Assembly (NCBI RefSeq): GCF_000970675.1
Contig: NZ_LAJA01000012.1
Span: 19,554 to 83,553 of the forward strand
Origin: Domibacillus tundrae
GTDB taxonomy: Bacteria > Bacillota > Bacilli > Bacillales > Domibacillaceae
DNA length: 64,000 nt
Direction of reading: 5' to 3'
Shown: positions 15,555-25,262 of the stretch, piece by piece
Position numbering within the stretch: the stretch's first letter is position 1
Layout: each line of letters begins with the position of its first letter
Notes under the pieces: generated by a model
Told to the model about the DNA's origin: nothing
What the model saw: only the letters and a program-made list of their open reading frames with translations
The model's database searches: none
Position numbers and translations under genes: made by a program

Positions 15555-16040
15555 TTAAATTAATTGATCCGCAATCATTTGCAGGGCTTTTTCATTTCTC
15601 AGCACCGGAAATCTCCCTAAGCGTTTTTGGATAGCTGAGAGGACTTCTGAGAGCTGCTCTTTGGGAATTTCATCAAAGAGCTCATCAAAAGCCGGCGCTA
15701 AAATCCGCTGGTCTATAAATAAAAACAGCCGCTTCCATTCATTTCGATTAATAAATTGCTGCAAGCTGGCATGTGTCTGTTTAATTTGCCGTTTTGTTTT
15801 ATTTAGTTCCAATTCTTCAATGTCGAGCTGCCGGGGCAGCTCTATGATAACAATACTTTTATAATAAAGGAAAGGCGCACTTTCCCCATTCGAATTAAAA
15901 TATAAATCGGATGAAGATATGCTTAAATAATCAACTGCCTGATTGACTGCTTCTTCATTAGGAAATTTCAGCATTGAATACTTTTCGCGTATGTCTTCCG
16001 TGACTTGCAGTAACGGAATCAGTTTTTCTTTTCGTATCAT
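15555..16040 (-). CDS. Unrecognised 161-residue cytoplasmic protein
   Basis: Start ATG 16040 (MIRKEKLIPLLQ) chosen for GGAGGG six bases upstream; the frame is open 10 codons further. The protein is mixed alpha/beta with an acidic and Lys-rich central helix (ELELNKTKRQIKQTHASLQQ) and no signal peptide, Cys or membrane segment. It follows salA by 36 bp on the same strand with no terminator between, so it is likely co-transcribed with salA. No family recognised. Confidence 0.7.
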   Translation of the reverse strand: MIRKEKLIPLLQVTEDIREKYSMLKFPNEEAVNQAVDYLSISSSDLYFNSNGESAPFLYYKSIVIIELPRQLDIEELELNKTKRQIKQTHASLQQFINRNEWKRLFLFIDQRILAPAFDELFDEIPKEQLSEVLSAIQKRLGRFPVLRNEKALQMIADQLI

Positions 16041-16076
16041 CTTGACCCTCCATGAAATCACAAATGACAAGCGCTC

Positions 16077-17129
16077 TTACTGTTTATAAGTAAAGTCAAT
16101 TGTTTCTGCCAGCAGTTCAAACGCCTCTCTTGCTGGGCTGTCTTCATCGGCAATGGATGTTGTAAAACCTTGATCAACCGGCTGGAATGGAACGCGGGCA
16201 ATAACGTCGGCCTGCAGCCGTTCCGCCAATTGATCACCGCCTCCTTGTCCGAATAAGTACCGCTTTGTTCCGTCTCTTTCCTCAATGTAAGACATATTCT
16301 CCACAACACCAGCGATTTCGTGCTTCGTATGCTTTGCCATGACACCGGCACGCGTCGCCACATAGGAAGCGGCCTGGTGAGGGGTTGTTACGACGATTTC
16401 TTTCGCTTGCGGAATCATAGCTGCCACGTCGATTGCCACGTCTCCCGTTCCTGGAGGCAGATCCAAAAGAAGGTAATCCAGCTCTCCCCAGTGTGTGTTT
16501 ACTAAGAAATTTCGGATCCATTTATTCAGCATTGGCCCCCGCCACATAACGGGCCCGTTGTCAGGCGAGAAAAAGCCCATGGACATGACCGATACACCAT
16601 GGCTCATGATAGGAATAGCTGTTTGGTCAATCATAACCGGCTTTTCCGTAATGCCCATCATCACTGGAATACTGAACCCATAAATATCAGCATCGATAAT
16701 GCCTACTTTTTTGCCAAGTTTCGCGAGGGAAACAGCCAGGTTAATCGTCACCGTTGATTTCCCTACGCCGCCTTTTCCGCTTGTAACTGCAAGAAACGTA
16801 ACACCAGAGTCCGGTTTTAACAAAGCGGGCATCCCGCTTTCTGTTGTTTCCGCCTGACGCAAAGTGGCAGATAATGCTTTTCGCTCTTCATCTGTCATAC
16901 TTCCAAATGAAAGTTGAATATCCGTCAAACCGATTTCACGCAAGGCGGACTCAATGTCTTCCTGAATTTTTGCTTTTAATGGACATCCCTGTATGGTCAA
17001 AATTACATCCAAACTGATTGAGTTCCCACTAATCTTTATATTGCGAACCATGTTCAAATCCACAACGGACCGATGCAGCTCAGGGTCCTGAACATGCTGA
17101 AGGGCTTTTAATACTTGTTCTGTCGTCAT
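16077..17129 (-). CDS. salA: Mrp/NBP35 family ATPase (SalA-like)
   Basis: 350 residues. Residues 1-75 form a MIP18/DUF59 domain (VQDPELHRSVVDLNMVRNI); residues 108 onward form a MinD-type ATPase with deviant Walker A SGKGGVGKST (117-126), IIDADIYG and LLLDLPPGTGD. Mrp proteins carry Fe-S clusters, while B. subtilis SalA acts as a regulator relieving ScoC repression of exoprotease genes. The CxxC cluster-binding pair seen in many Mrp proteins near VENMSY is absent here, which fits SalA. Start chosen at ATG with GGAG eight bases upstream. Confidence 0.85.
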   Translation of the reverse strand: MTTEQVLKALQHVQDPELHRSVVDLNMVRNIKISGNSISLDVILTIQGCPLKAKIQEDIESALREIGLTDIQLSFGSMTDEERKALSATLRQAETTESGMPALLKPDSGVTFLAVTSGKGGVGKSTVTINLAVSLAKLGKKVGIIDADIYGFSIPVMMGITEKPVMIDQTAIPIMSHGVSVMSMGFFSPDNGPVMWRGPMLNKWIRNFLVNTHWGELDYLLLDLPPGTGDVAIDVAAMIPQAKEIVVTTPHQAASYVATRAGVMAKHTKHEIAGVVENMSYIEERDGTKRYLFGQGGGDQLAERLQADVIARVPFQPVDQGFTTSIADEDSPAREAFELLAETIDFTYKQ

Positions 17130-17159
17130 CCTTATCACTCCCATATAGTCACACAATAA

Positions 17160-17190
17160 CGGGAAGGCAGATGTATCCTCTGCCTTCCCG
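17160..17190 (-). terminator. Terminator-like hairpin after the DUF1641 gene
   Basis: GGGAAGGCAGA/TCTGCCTTCCC, 11-bp perfect stem downstream of the formate dehydrogenase unit; only a weak U tract follows. Confidence 0.6.
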
Positions 17191-17199
17191 TCTAAATAT

Positions 17200-17673
17200 T
17201 TATTCTTTTAGTCCTTTTCCAATTCCTTTTAAGAAATGAAGACCGAAATTAACAGCCCGATTAATATCAGGATCTTTCAGCGCTTTAACTAAATTCATCA
17301 CGCCGACCTTTTGATCACTATTTTCCTTTGCATCTTCCAAACCAATGGCAACGCCTGCTAACAATTTTTTTGTTTGCTCCGGATCAATGGCGGTTAAAAT
17401 ACCCGCCGCAGCCATGGCGTTGTTGATTAAAGAGGTCATTTCTTTTCGGCCGACCTGCCCTAATGCTACCTCTGCGATATTTTCCTTTGCTTTCAGCATC
17501 GATTCTGCCGCTTCAAGAATTCCGCTGTCATGAAGTTCACGGACAATGGCCATTGTTTTTTGAAGGGCTTCTTCATTTTCTGTTAAACTGTCTGTCAGTT
17601 TATTGAGCGACTGATGCTTTATTTCTTCTTCGTTCCATTCACGTTTTTTTAACGTAGTAATCGGACTTGCCAA
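17200..17673 (-). CDS. DUF1641 protein, formate dehydrogenase partner (YrhD/YjgD-like)
   Basis: 157 residues from a TTG start (GGAGGTG seven bases upstream). Helical throughout with EALQKTMAIVRELHDSGILE and ALKDPDINRAVNFGLHFLKG, the DUF1641 signature. DUF1641 genes sit directly after NAD-dependent formate dehydrogenase genes in Bacilli (yrhE-yrhD, yjgC-yjgD) and have been proposed as accessory subunits. Here the gap is 18 bp, so co-translation is likely. Confidence 0.85.
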   Translation of the reverse strand: MASPITTLKKREWNEEEIKHQSLNKLTDSLTENEEALQKTMAIVRELHDSGILEAAESMLKAKENIAEVALGQVGRKEMTSLINNAMAAAGILTAIDPEQTKKLLAGVAIGLEDAKENSDQKVGVMNLVKALKDPDINRAVNFGLHFLKGIGKGLKE

Positions 17674-17691
17674 TTCTTTCACCTCCAATGT

Positions 17692-20628
17692 TTAGTCAAC
17701 CAATGAAATATATCCAGGACGTTTCCACTTGCGTTCTGCCTCTACCCCATTTTGAGGATGACGTTCTTTCGTTCTTGGACTTGTTTTTGGCAGTGGATTT
17801 TCCCCGCTAACGCTCAGTACTTCCATCCGTACCTTCGTTTGTTTATAAGCTGGTGTATGGGTAATAATATCAAATCCATTCCCAGTAAGAAGGTTGACCG
17901 CACTTTCATGACTGTTCGAGTGCATAGGCACATATATTTCTTTCCCGTAAACACGGTCCGACACCAATACATTCAGCTTAATCTGACCGTAAGGAGATAA
18001 AAGGCGAACGAGTGAACCACTTTCCACGCCTCGCTCTTTAGCGAGTTCCGGTGATACCTCTACGAAAACTTTTGGCAGCTTTTTGTTCATGCCGCTTGAT
18101 TTATTTGTCATGTTTCCTTCGTGGAACTGTTCAAGCAGACGGCCATTATTAAGAGTTAAATCAAATTCAGCCGGGTATTCTACCGGAGGAACATAATCAA
18201 ACAGAGCAAAGCGCGCTTTTTTGTCCGGGAAATTAAATCCATCTGTAAACAAAAGCGGTGTATCTTTTCCGTCTGGTGAACCCCAGTTAAAGCTGTTCCA
18301 TCCTTCTAATACATCATAATCACACTGGCTGAAGAATGGTGTTAAGCTCGCCATTTCCGCAAAAATTTCACTTGGGTGAGAATAGTTCCACTCATAGCCA
18401 AACCGCTTCGCTATTTGCATAAGAATCCACCAGTCCTGCTTGCTGTTACCAGTTGGCTCAAGAGCCTGGTACAAACGCTGTACGCGGCGCTCTGTATTTG
18501 TAAACGTCCCGTCTTTTTCTAATGATGGAACACCCGGCAAAATCACATCCGCAAATTGTGCAGTCGTCGTAAAGAAAATTTCTTGAACAACTAAAAAGTC
18601 AAGCTTCGCCAGCATATCCTGGGTATGATTAGAATCCGCATCTACCCATGCCATATCTTCACCGGCAATATACATAGCCTTTAATTTGCCTTCATTAATT
18701 GCTGCAAGCATTTCAATGTTATCAAGCCCTGGCTTCGGTGAAATATTTACGCCATATGCTTTTTCGAATTTAGCGCGGATTTCATCGTTCGTCACTGACT
18801 GGTATCCAGGGAAGATATTCGGCATAGTTCCCATATCAGCAGCGCCTTGTACATTGTTATGGCCACGAAGCGGATATGCACCCGCACCTGGGCGGCCCAT
18901 GTTTCCTGTCACAAGAAGCAAGTTCGCAATAGCGGCTGACGTATAAGAACCGGCATTATTTTGCGTGACACCCATTCCCCAGCAAATTGCTGTTCCGTCT
19001 GCATCACGAATCATTTCCGCCATTTGAATTAATGTTTCTTTCGGGATATTTGTTTCTTTTTCCGCAAATTCAAGCGTAAAACGCTCAAGACCTTTTACGT
19101 AATCATCAAAGAAATGTACTTTTTCATCGACAAATGCCTGGTCATGCCAGCCTTGATCGATCATATACTTGGCCACAGCCGCAATCCATACATAATCTGT
19201 CCCTTGTTTTGGACGGATAAACATGTCAGCACGATCCGCCATTTCATGTCTGCGCAAATCGACCGTAATTAACTTTTGACCGTGCAGCTTATGCGCGCGT
19301 TTAATACGCGTCGCAAGCACCGGATGTCCTTCCGCAGGCGCACAGCCGACTAAAATGACAAGACCTGCAGCCGCAATATCTTTAATTGTTCCAGAGTCAC
19401 CGCCAATGCCTCCTGTTTGCTGCAAGCCCCATGATGCTGGTGACTGGCAGTAGCGTGAGCAGTTATCGACGTTATTTGTTTCAAATACCTGACGTGCCAT
19501 TTTTTGCATCAAGTAATTTTCTTCATTCGTGATTTTTGAAGAAGAGATAAAGCCGAGGGCATCGCTGCCGTACTGCTCTTTAATGCCGCCAAGCTTGCTT
19601 GCAACAAGATCCAGTGCTTCATCCCATGTTGCTTCCACAAATTCATCGCCTTGACGGATCAAAGGAGTTGTAATACGTTCTTCGCTATTGACGTAATCCC
19701 AGCCGAATTTCCCTTTCACACAAGTTGAAATTGCATTAACAGGCGCTTTCGAGCTTGGCTGAACTTTAAGGATTTTGCGGCCTTTTGTCCATACTTCAAA
19801 CGAGCAGCCGACACCGCAAAATGTACAGACGGTTTTGGTTTTTTTCGTTCTTGTTTCACGCATAGCTGCTTCAATTTCGGATACTGCAAAAATACCGCTG
19901 TATCCAGGCTCAACATCTTTTACCAAATCAATCATTGGCTCAAGAAGATTTGGTTCAATTTTTGTCATAAAGCCGGCTTCACCGAGCATTGATTTTTCCA
20001 TTAATGCGTTACAAGGGCAAACCGTGACACACTGTCCGCAGCTCACGCATGAAGAATCATTAATCGCTGTGCCTGCATCCCAAACAACGCGCGGGCGTTC
20101 TGCTTCCCAATCGATCGAAAGGGTTTCGTTCACCTGAAGGTTTTGGCATACTTCCACGCACTGCCCACAGGCAATACATTGGTTTGGATCATACCGGTAA
20201 AAAGGGTGTGACATATCGACTTCCGTCGGATCTACCTTTGGTTCAAATGGATATTTTTGATGCTCAATGCCCATCATTTCAACTGTATTGTGCAACGTGC
20301 AGTTTCCGTTGTTGTTATCGCATACTGTACAATACAGCATATGATTTTCCAGCAGCCGGTCCATTCCTTCTGTCTGTGCCGCTTTTGCCCGATCAGATGA
20401 CAGTAAAATATTCATTCCAGCTGAAACATTTGTTGCGCAAGAACGGACAAGCTTTCCGTCTACTTCCACGATACATGTATCACACGTTTGGATCGGGTCT
20501 ACTTCCGGAACGTAACACACCTGCGGAAGTTCAAGGCCTGCCTGGTTAACCGATTCTAAAATGGTTGTACCTGGCTGAACGTTATACTCTTGATTATTTA
20601 AATAAATCTTTATGTATTCCTGATTCAT
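17692..20628 (-). CDS. fdhF: Formate dehydrogenase, molybdopterin catalytic subunit
   Basis: 978 residues from ATG 20628 (GAGGAG upstream; the open frame further 5' is leader). Order: N-terminal 2Fe-2S ferredoxin-like domain (VCYVPEVDPIQTCDTC), a His/Cys cluster region, two 4Fe-4S motifs (CIACGQCVEVC, CVSCGQCVTVCPC), then the molybdopterin oxidoreductase with CTFCGVGCSFEVW. The active-site ligand is Cys in SRYCQSPASWG, not selenocysteine. It oxidises formate to CO2. Homologous to B. subtilis YrhE/YjgC. A leader with an intrinsic terminator precedes it. Confidence 0.93.
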   Translation of the reverse strand: MNQEYIKIYLNNQEYNVQPGTTILESVNQAGLELPQVCYVPEVDPIQTCDTCIVEVDGKLVRSCATNVSAGMNILLSSDRAKAAQTEGMDRLLENHMLYCTVCDNNNGNCTLHNTVEMMGIEHQKYPFEPKVDPTEVDMSHPFYRYDPNQCIACGQCVEVCQNLQVNETLSIDWEAERPRVVWDAGTAINDSSCVSCGQCVTVCPCNALMEKSMLGEAGFMTKIEPNLLEPMIDLVKDVEPGYSGIFAVSEIEAAMRETRTKKTKTVCTFCGVGCSFEVWTKGRKILKVQPSSKAPVNAISTCVKGKFGWDYVNSEERITTPLIRQGDEFVEATWDEALDLVASKLGGIKEQYGSDALGFISSSKITNEENYLMQKMARQVFETNNVDNCSRYCQSPASWGLQQTGGIGGDSGTIKDIAAAGLVILVGCAPAEGHPVLATRIKRAHKLHGQKLITVDLRRHEMADRADMFIRPKQGTDYVWIAAVAKYMIDQGWHDQAFVDEKVHFFDDYVKGLERFTLEFAEKETNIPKETLIQMAEMIRDADGTAICWGMGVTQNNAGSYTSAAIANLLLVTGNMGRPGAGAYPLRGHNNVQGAADMGTMPNIFPGYQSVTNDEIRAKFEKAYGVNISPKPGLDNIEMLAAINEGKLKAMYIAGEDMAWVDADSNHTQDMLAKLDFLVVQEIFFTTTAQFADVILPGVPSLEKDGTFTNTERRVQRLYQALEPTGNSKQDWWILMQIAKRFGYEWNYSHPSEIFAEMASLTPFFSQCDYDVLEGWNSFNWGSPDGKDTPLLFTDGFNFPDKKARFALFDYVPPVEYPAEFDLTLNNGRLLEQFHEGNMTNKSSGMNKKLPKVFVEVSPELAKERGVESGSLVRLLSPYGQIKLNVLVSDRVYGKEIYVPMHSNSHESAVNLLTGNGFDIITHTPAYKQTKVRMEVLSVSGENPLPKTSPRTKERHPQNGVEAERKWKRPGYISLVD

Positions 20629-20655
20629 TGTCGTGTTCTCCTCTTTATTTGGGAA

Positions 20656-20706
20656 TAAAAAAATCCAGCACAACAAACACCAAAAAGGTGCCCATAGTGC
20701 TGGATT
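20656..20706 (-). terminator. Leader terminator/attenuator before the formate dehydrogenase gene
   Basis: In the untranslated leader, AAUCCAGCAC (from 20706-20697) pairs with GUGCUGGAUU (from 20671-20662), with an inner GGGCACC/GGUGUUU hairpin and a run of U behind it. It lies 28 nt upstream of the start codon and is a genuine intrinsic terminator by form, so expression needs read-through or an alternative fold. Confidence 0.65.
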
Positions 20707-20915
20707 AACCAATTAGCATATGCCTACTAATCTGCCATTCCGCCATAAAATCATTCAATAGAGCCTTAACAAAAAATTATTAAGAAATCCATTTGTCTTG
20801 TTTTCTTTCCAGAAATAATTATACTCTTCTTGTTTAAAAAGGCAAGATGGCAATAATTTTATTTTTGGTTTTGTTATTTTAGACGTATAATGGTTCTTTG
20901 GAAGGGGTGAATGAA

Positions 20916-21257
20916 ATGAAAAAAGAAGCGGCATTTAATGACATTATTCGAAAAGTGAGACGGGATTTATTTGGAAAAGGTCCCGAAAGAATTTATACCC
21001 ATTTCATCGAAAATATGGCAATCACGAAAATGCATGGCAATTTGACCATGTCTGAAAAGTTTATTTCACAGACAGCAGAAGGACAACAAATGGTTCATAA
21101 TGCACGAACGCTTATGATACAAAAATTGTACAAAGAAAACATACCTGAAGGTTTAGAAGAACTTATCGGGGCTAAACTGGTTCATTTGTTTAATGATATT
21201 AAAGTGGAAGAAGATATTGCGATCTCTGTTTTTATTTTCGAGAAACCGATTGCTTAA
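20916..21257 (+). CDS. DUF2294 family protein
   Basis: 113 residues from ATG 20916 with GAAGGGG upstream. Pattern GKGPERIYTHFIENMAITKM, TAEGQQMVHNARTLMIQKLY and LEELIGAKLVHLFNDI fits DUF2294, a small alpha/beta protein of unknown function. It lies divergent from the formate dehydrogenase and upstream of the formate channel; DUF2294 genes often sit with formate genes, which suggests but does not prove a link. Confidence 0.75.
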   Translation: MKKEAAFNDIIRKVRRDLFGKGPERIYTHFIENMAITKMHGNLTMSEKFISQTAEGQQMVHNARTLMIQKLYKENIPEGLEELIGAKLVHLFNDIKVEEDIAISVFIFEKPIA

Positions 21258-21294
21258 CAAGTCAACATTTATTCGATCATGATTGTTCACATCC

Positions 21295-21324
21295 TTGACA
21301 AATTTAAAAAGATAATGTTAGGAT
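21295..21324 (+). promoter_or_regulatory. Promoter of the formate/nitrite channel gene
   Basis: Perfect TTGACA at 21295-21300 with TAGGAT at 21319-21324 (18-bp spacer). It implies an unusually long leader of about 185 nt. Confidence 0.5.
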
Positions 21325-21448
21325 ATGATTTGCCTTTGCATGTTTCAAATGAATAAAATATAGGCGCTGTATTTTATTTACGAGAACACCATCATTTGTT
21401 CGATTGATTATTCTATAGGAATTGTGTAGAAAAATTAACCAGTACAAA

Positions 21449-21492
21449 CAACATCCTTTTATAAAGAGGGTGTTGCTTTGTGCTGTTTTTTA
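21449..21492 (+). promoter_or_regulatory. Terminator-like hairpin in the channel-gene leader
   Basis: CAACATCC (21449-21456) pairs with GGGUGUUG (21468-21475, one G-U), with a T-rich stretch after it and the ribosome site 27 nt further on. A second perfect repeat AATAAAATA/TATTTTATT lies near 21352-21380. A possible attenuator. Confidence 0.35.
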
Positions 21493-21514
21493 TTTTACTT
21501 TGGAGGGGTTATGT

Positions 21515-22324
21515 ATGTCCTTGTATTCGCCACAAGAAATTGCGGTAATGGCTTCAGAATCAGGTGAAAAGAAAGCGAATTTACCTTTAGTAACACTTTT
21601 AATTCTTGGATTTTTAGGAGGAGCCTATATTTCTCTTGGTTTTTTGTTAGACATTCGTGTTATCGCAAATGTTCCAAAAGAATGGGGATCATTCACCAGT
21701 TTTTTAGGAGCTGCTGTTTTTCCGGTCGGTCTCATTTTAGTCATCCTGGGCGGTGCTGAGCTTGTAACAGGAAACATGATGACCGTTACGATGGCTTGGC
21801 TTTCTAAAAAAATCACGTTTTTAAAAGTGCTGAGAAATTTATTTTTGGTTACAATTGCTAATTTTATTGGTGCTATTTTTGTGGCTTATTTCTTTGGTCA
21901 TATTGTCGGATTAACAGAAGAAGGTCCGTTTCTAGCCAAAACAACAGCAATCGCACAAGCAAAATTAGATGAAAGTTTCCTTCAGGCATTTATTTCTGCA
22001 ATCGGATGCAACTGGCTCGTTTGCCTCGCGGTTTGGCTGGCACTGGGAAGCAAAGATTTTACCGGCAAAATTCTTGGTATTTGGTTTCCGGTCATGGCCT
22101 TTGTCGCGATTGGATTTCAGCACGTTGTAGCCAATATGTTTGTCATTCCTGCGGCTATTTTCGCCGGTCAGGTCACATGGGCTGAATATGTGCCTAATTT
22201 CATCGCAGTATTTCTAGGTAATGTCATTGGCGGCGCCGTTTTGGTTTCGTTATTATATTTCATTGCTTACAAAAATTCATTCGGCACTAAACCAAAGATG
22301 ATCAGCCGAACAAAATCTGCTTAA
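21515..22324 (+). CDS. Formate/nitrite transporter (FocA family)
   Basis: 269 residues from ATG 21515 with TGGAGGGG upstream; the longer frame is leader. Six membrane helices with FNT signatures LGGAELVTGNMMTVTMAW and SAIGCNWLVCLAVWLALGSKD, plus the channel His in GFQHVVANMF. FNT proteins form pentameric channels for formate, nitrite or related anions. Neighbouring formate dehydrogenase favours formate; B. subtilis YrhG is the counterpart. Confidence 0.92.
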   Translation: MSLYSPQEIAVMASESGEKKANLPLVTLLILGFLGGAYISLGFLLDIRVIANVPKEWGSFTSFLGAAVFPVGLILVILGGAELVTGNMMTVTMAWLSKKITFLKVLRNLFLVTIANFIGAIFVAYFFGHIVGLTEEGPFLAKTTAIAQAKLDESFLQAFISAIGCNWLVCLAVWLALGSKDFTGKILGIWFPVMAFVAIGFQHVVANMFVIPAAIFAGQVTWAEYVPNFIAVFLGNVIGGAVLVSLLYFIAYKNSFGTKPKMISRTKSA

Positions 22325-22336
22325 AAGAATAAAACC

Positions 22337-22382
22337 AGAGCCGGCTTAAAAGACAGTTTTTACTGGATTTTGAGCCGGCTCT
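22337..22382. terminator. Terminator between convergent genes
   Basis: AGAGCCGGCT/AGCCGGCTCT perfect 10-bp stem; it overlaps the last codons of the DUF1266-like gene on the minus strand. Confidence 0.6.
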
Positions 22383-22689
22383 CCTCATTCCTCTCTTTCA
22401 GTACGAAAAGATCTGTGTTCCAGCTTAATTTCTGCAAGGGGCTGTGATCTGATGCCAGCAGCTTGACGATAAATGCTTCCTTATCCTTCATTGACTCGCG
22501 AAAAGCTTCATCTGTCCCTTTTGTAAACTGGATACCGGCTAAAAAAGCTGCTGTATATTCGGGCCAGCTTGTATACTCCTTTTGTGCTTTATTGGCTGCC
22601 TCCGTTTTCAAATATAAAGCGTCAACGCTGCCTATAAAACTGACCCGCTCCGCCTGGGTACAGAGCAAAACACAAAAAGCATAGTCCAT
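22360..22689 (-). CDS. DUF1266-like protein, probably N-terminally truncated
   Basis: 109 residues with YTSWPEYTAAFLAGIQF and VKLLASDHSPLQKLSW, matching the C-terminal half of DUF1266 proteins (SW...G..., LLxDxxSPxxxxxW). The first ATG (22689) has no ribosome site and stops lie upstream in frame, while family members are longer at the N terminus. It may be a remnant or start elsewhere. Function of the family is unknown. Confidence 0.5.
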   Translation of the reverse strand: MDYAFCVLLCTQAERVSFIGSVDALYLKTEAANKAQKEYTSWPEYTAAFLAGIQFTKGTDEAFRESMKDKEAFIVKLLASDHSPLQKLSWNTDLFVLKERNEESRLKIQ

Positions 22690-22719
22690 TGCCGCAATCT
22701 AGAATACTTACATAAAACG

Positions 22720-22756
22720 TAAAGCCGCGTTCAATTGTCATTGAAAGCGGCTTTGG
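22720..22756 (-). terminator. Terminator of gdh
   Basis: AAAGCCGC/GCGGCTTT stem with inner pairing CAATTGTCATTG, downstream of gdh. Confidence 0.6.
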
Positions 22757-22837
22757 TTTGTATATATCACTTAATATTTTTTCTATTAGTAGATAACATT
22801 CATGAATCCACTATCCAACGCTGCCGTTTCATTTGAC

Positions 22838-23644
<807 letters not shown>

Positions 23645-24505
23645 TTATTTTTTAGTGAAACCAATCATCACCCCGCCGGCAATGATTAAGATGCTTCCAA
23701 TAATGACAAAGAGAAGCTGTTTTTTCGTCTTCTTTTCCCCCAGCAGAAAAATACCGCCAAACGTGGAAATGACGATTCCTGTCTGCGATAAAGAAAAACT
23801 GGTAGCGACCCCTATACGCGGCAGGGATAGGAGCAGGCCAAGGTTGCCGATTCCCCAGATTAAGCCGGAAAGAGTATTCCGGACAGCATATTTGTTAAAT
23901 GGTTTATGTGTAAATGTAAGAACGATGGCCCCGCCGAACATCCCAATAGCCTGGGGCAGAATGACCGTCCAGCCATCAATGTTAAACCAGCGGATGATCA
24001 CGACATAACCAAGATATCCCGCCGTTGAAAGAAGCAGGAGCATGATCCCTTTTCGCCTTTTGCCGGATTTCAAGTCTTTTTCGTTTCCACTTCCTGTCAT
24101 CGTGGTAAGAATAACCCCCACAATAATAAGAATGATGGACGCACTGCCAAGCAAAATAGCTGTAGTTGTCGCCCACTCCTTAAATACGATCACGCCAAAA
24201 AGAGTTGTCGCAGCAAGCTGCATGCCGGTTGAAATAGGTACCGTTTTGGATACGCCAAGATATGGGACGCTGCCAAGCTGGTTCTTCTGGCCAACCGCCC
24301 AAAAAAGGCCGGATATAATACCGGCTATCCATGCGGTCATATTGATAACAGGATGAGCCCATACATAAATGCCGGATGCAAATACCAGCGCGCCAATCGT
24401 TATACCTAACGTCTGGCTGTAAGAGTCGCCTCCTAATTTAACACTTACAAGCACAATACTTCCCCAGGCAATTGCGGGAATAAGCGCAATTAAAATCGTT
24501 GTCAT
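23645..24505 (-). CDS. glcU: Glucose uptake protein, GRP sugar transporter family
   Basis: 286 residues with ten membrane helices of the drug/metabolite superfamily. Signatures AIAWGSIVLVSVKLGGDSYS at the N terminus and FWAVGQKNQLGSVPYLGVSK. GRP proteins take up glucose, probably by proton symport. Upstream of gdh in the same unit, feeding its substrate to the dehydrogenase. Confidence 0.93.
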   Translation of the reverse strand: MTTILIALIPAIAWGSIVLVSVKLGGDSYSQTLGITIGALVFASGIYVWAHPVINMTAWIAGIISGLFWAVGQKNQLGSVPYLGVSKTVPISTGMQLAATTLFGVIVFKEWATTTAILLGSASIILIIVGVILTTMTGSGNEKDLKSGKRRKGIMLLLLSTAGYLGYVVIIRWFNIDGWTVILPQAIGMFGGAIVLTFTHKPFNKYAVRNTLSGLIWGIGNLGLLLSLPRIGVATSFSLSQTGIVISTFGGIFLLGEKKTKKQLLFVIIGSILIIAGGVMIGFTKK

Positions 24506-24666
24506 ATAAAGTCCCTCTGTTCATCTTTTGTTGGACATTTTTTTAATTTTGTAAATTCCTTCAATCCAAAATTAGTTTTATCAATACAAAAGATATCCTT
24601 TGTTTGAAAGGGGAAAATTATGCATCAGGATCGGTTCCCCAGTCCATATAAACGGATTATGGAATG

Positions 24667-24694
24667 AAAAAAAACCGTCAAAAATAATGACGGT
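24667..24694 (-). terminator. Terminator of the small CxxC protein gene
   Basis: ACCGTCA/TGACGGT stem with eight U on the minus strand. The rest of 24506-24822 holds no gene I can support. Confidence 0.6.
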
Positions 24695-24822
24695 GTAAGC
24701 GGATACAATAGAGTTTATTATGTTGGGGAAAGAGCACTGATAAAAACCAGCAGAGTCCAAATGTACTTGAAATAGGGGTTCTCTATTAATAAATAAAGCA
24801 ATGCGTTTCATTTATACTCTTT

Positions 24823-25017
24823 TTAAGCCTGTCGCTGGTCCGATACTGCTTCATTCATCACTTGTTCCGCCCGCCCAATATAGTGAACACCCTGCATCAG
24901 CTGTGAGGCGTCGCAAATCAAATGAACGAGCGTCTCTTTTTTCGTCCAGGCAATCAGGTCATTTGCAAGAATTGGCTTTTGACATGTGCTGCAGCACCAG
25001 TTAATATTTCGGTTCAT
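24823..25017 (-). CDS. Small protein with CCxxC motif
   Basis: About 64 residues starting MNRNINWCCSTCQKPILAND; a GTG three codons upstream is an alternative start. The CC-x2-C and a later Cys and His (HLICD) could bind zinc, as in small zinc-finger proteins. Ribosome site is weak (AAAGGG at 12 bases). No family recognised. Confidence 0.55.
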   Translation of the reverse strand: MNRNINWCCSTCQKPILANDLIAWTKKETLVHLICDASQLMQGVHYIGRAEQVMNEAVSDQRQA

Positions 25018-25262
25018 TACTTCCACTCACCCTTTTTTTCTTTTATCATACCGTGCGAAAAAAGAAAATTGTGTCAAACGAAAACCGATTTTTTTAGCAT
25101 GTTTTGTCGACTTAACCTTCTGCGATTCCCGGTTATGATCAAGTTTCCTTTCAGCTCTAAGGCTTTTACAATGAATAACTGACTCATGTACACCCAGCTG
25201 CATTTTTACATATGATGGAGGGCGATGTTTTTTAATTTTGTACAGATGGAGGAGAAAAAAGC

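Noticed and set aside
24581..24811. 76-residue minus-strand ORF upstream of glcU
   Set aside because: It spans a terminator hairpin (24667-24694) and has no ribosome site.
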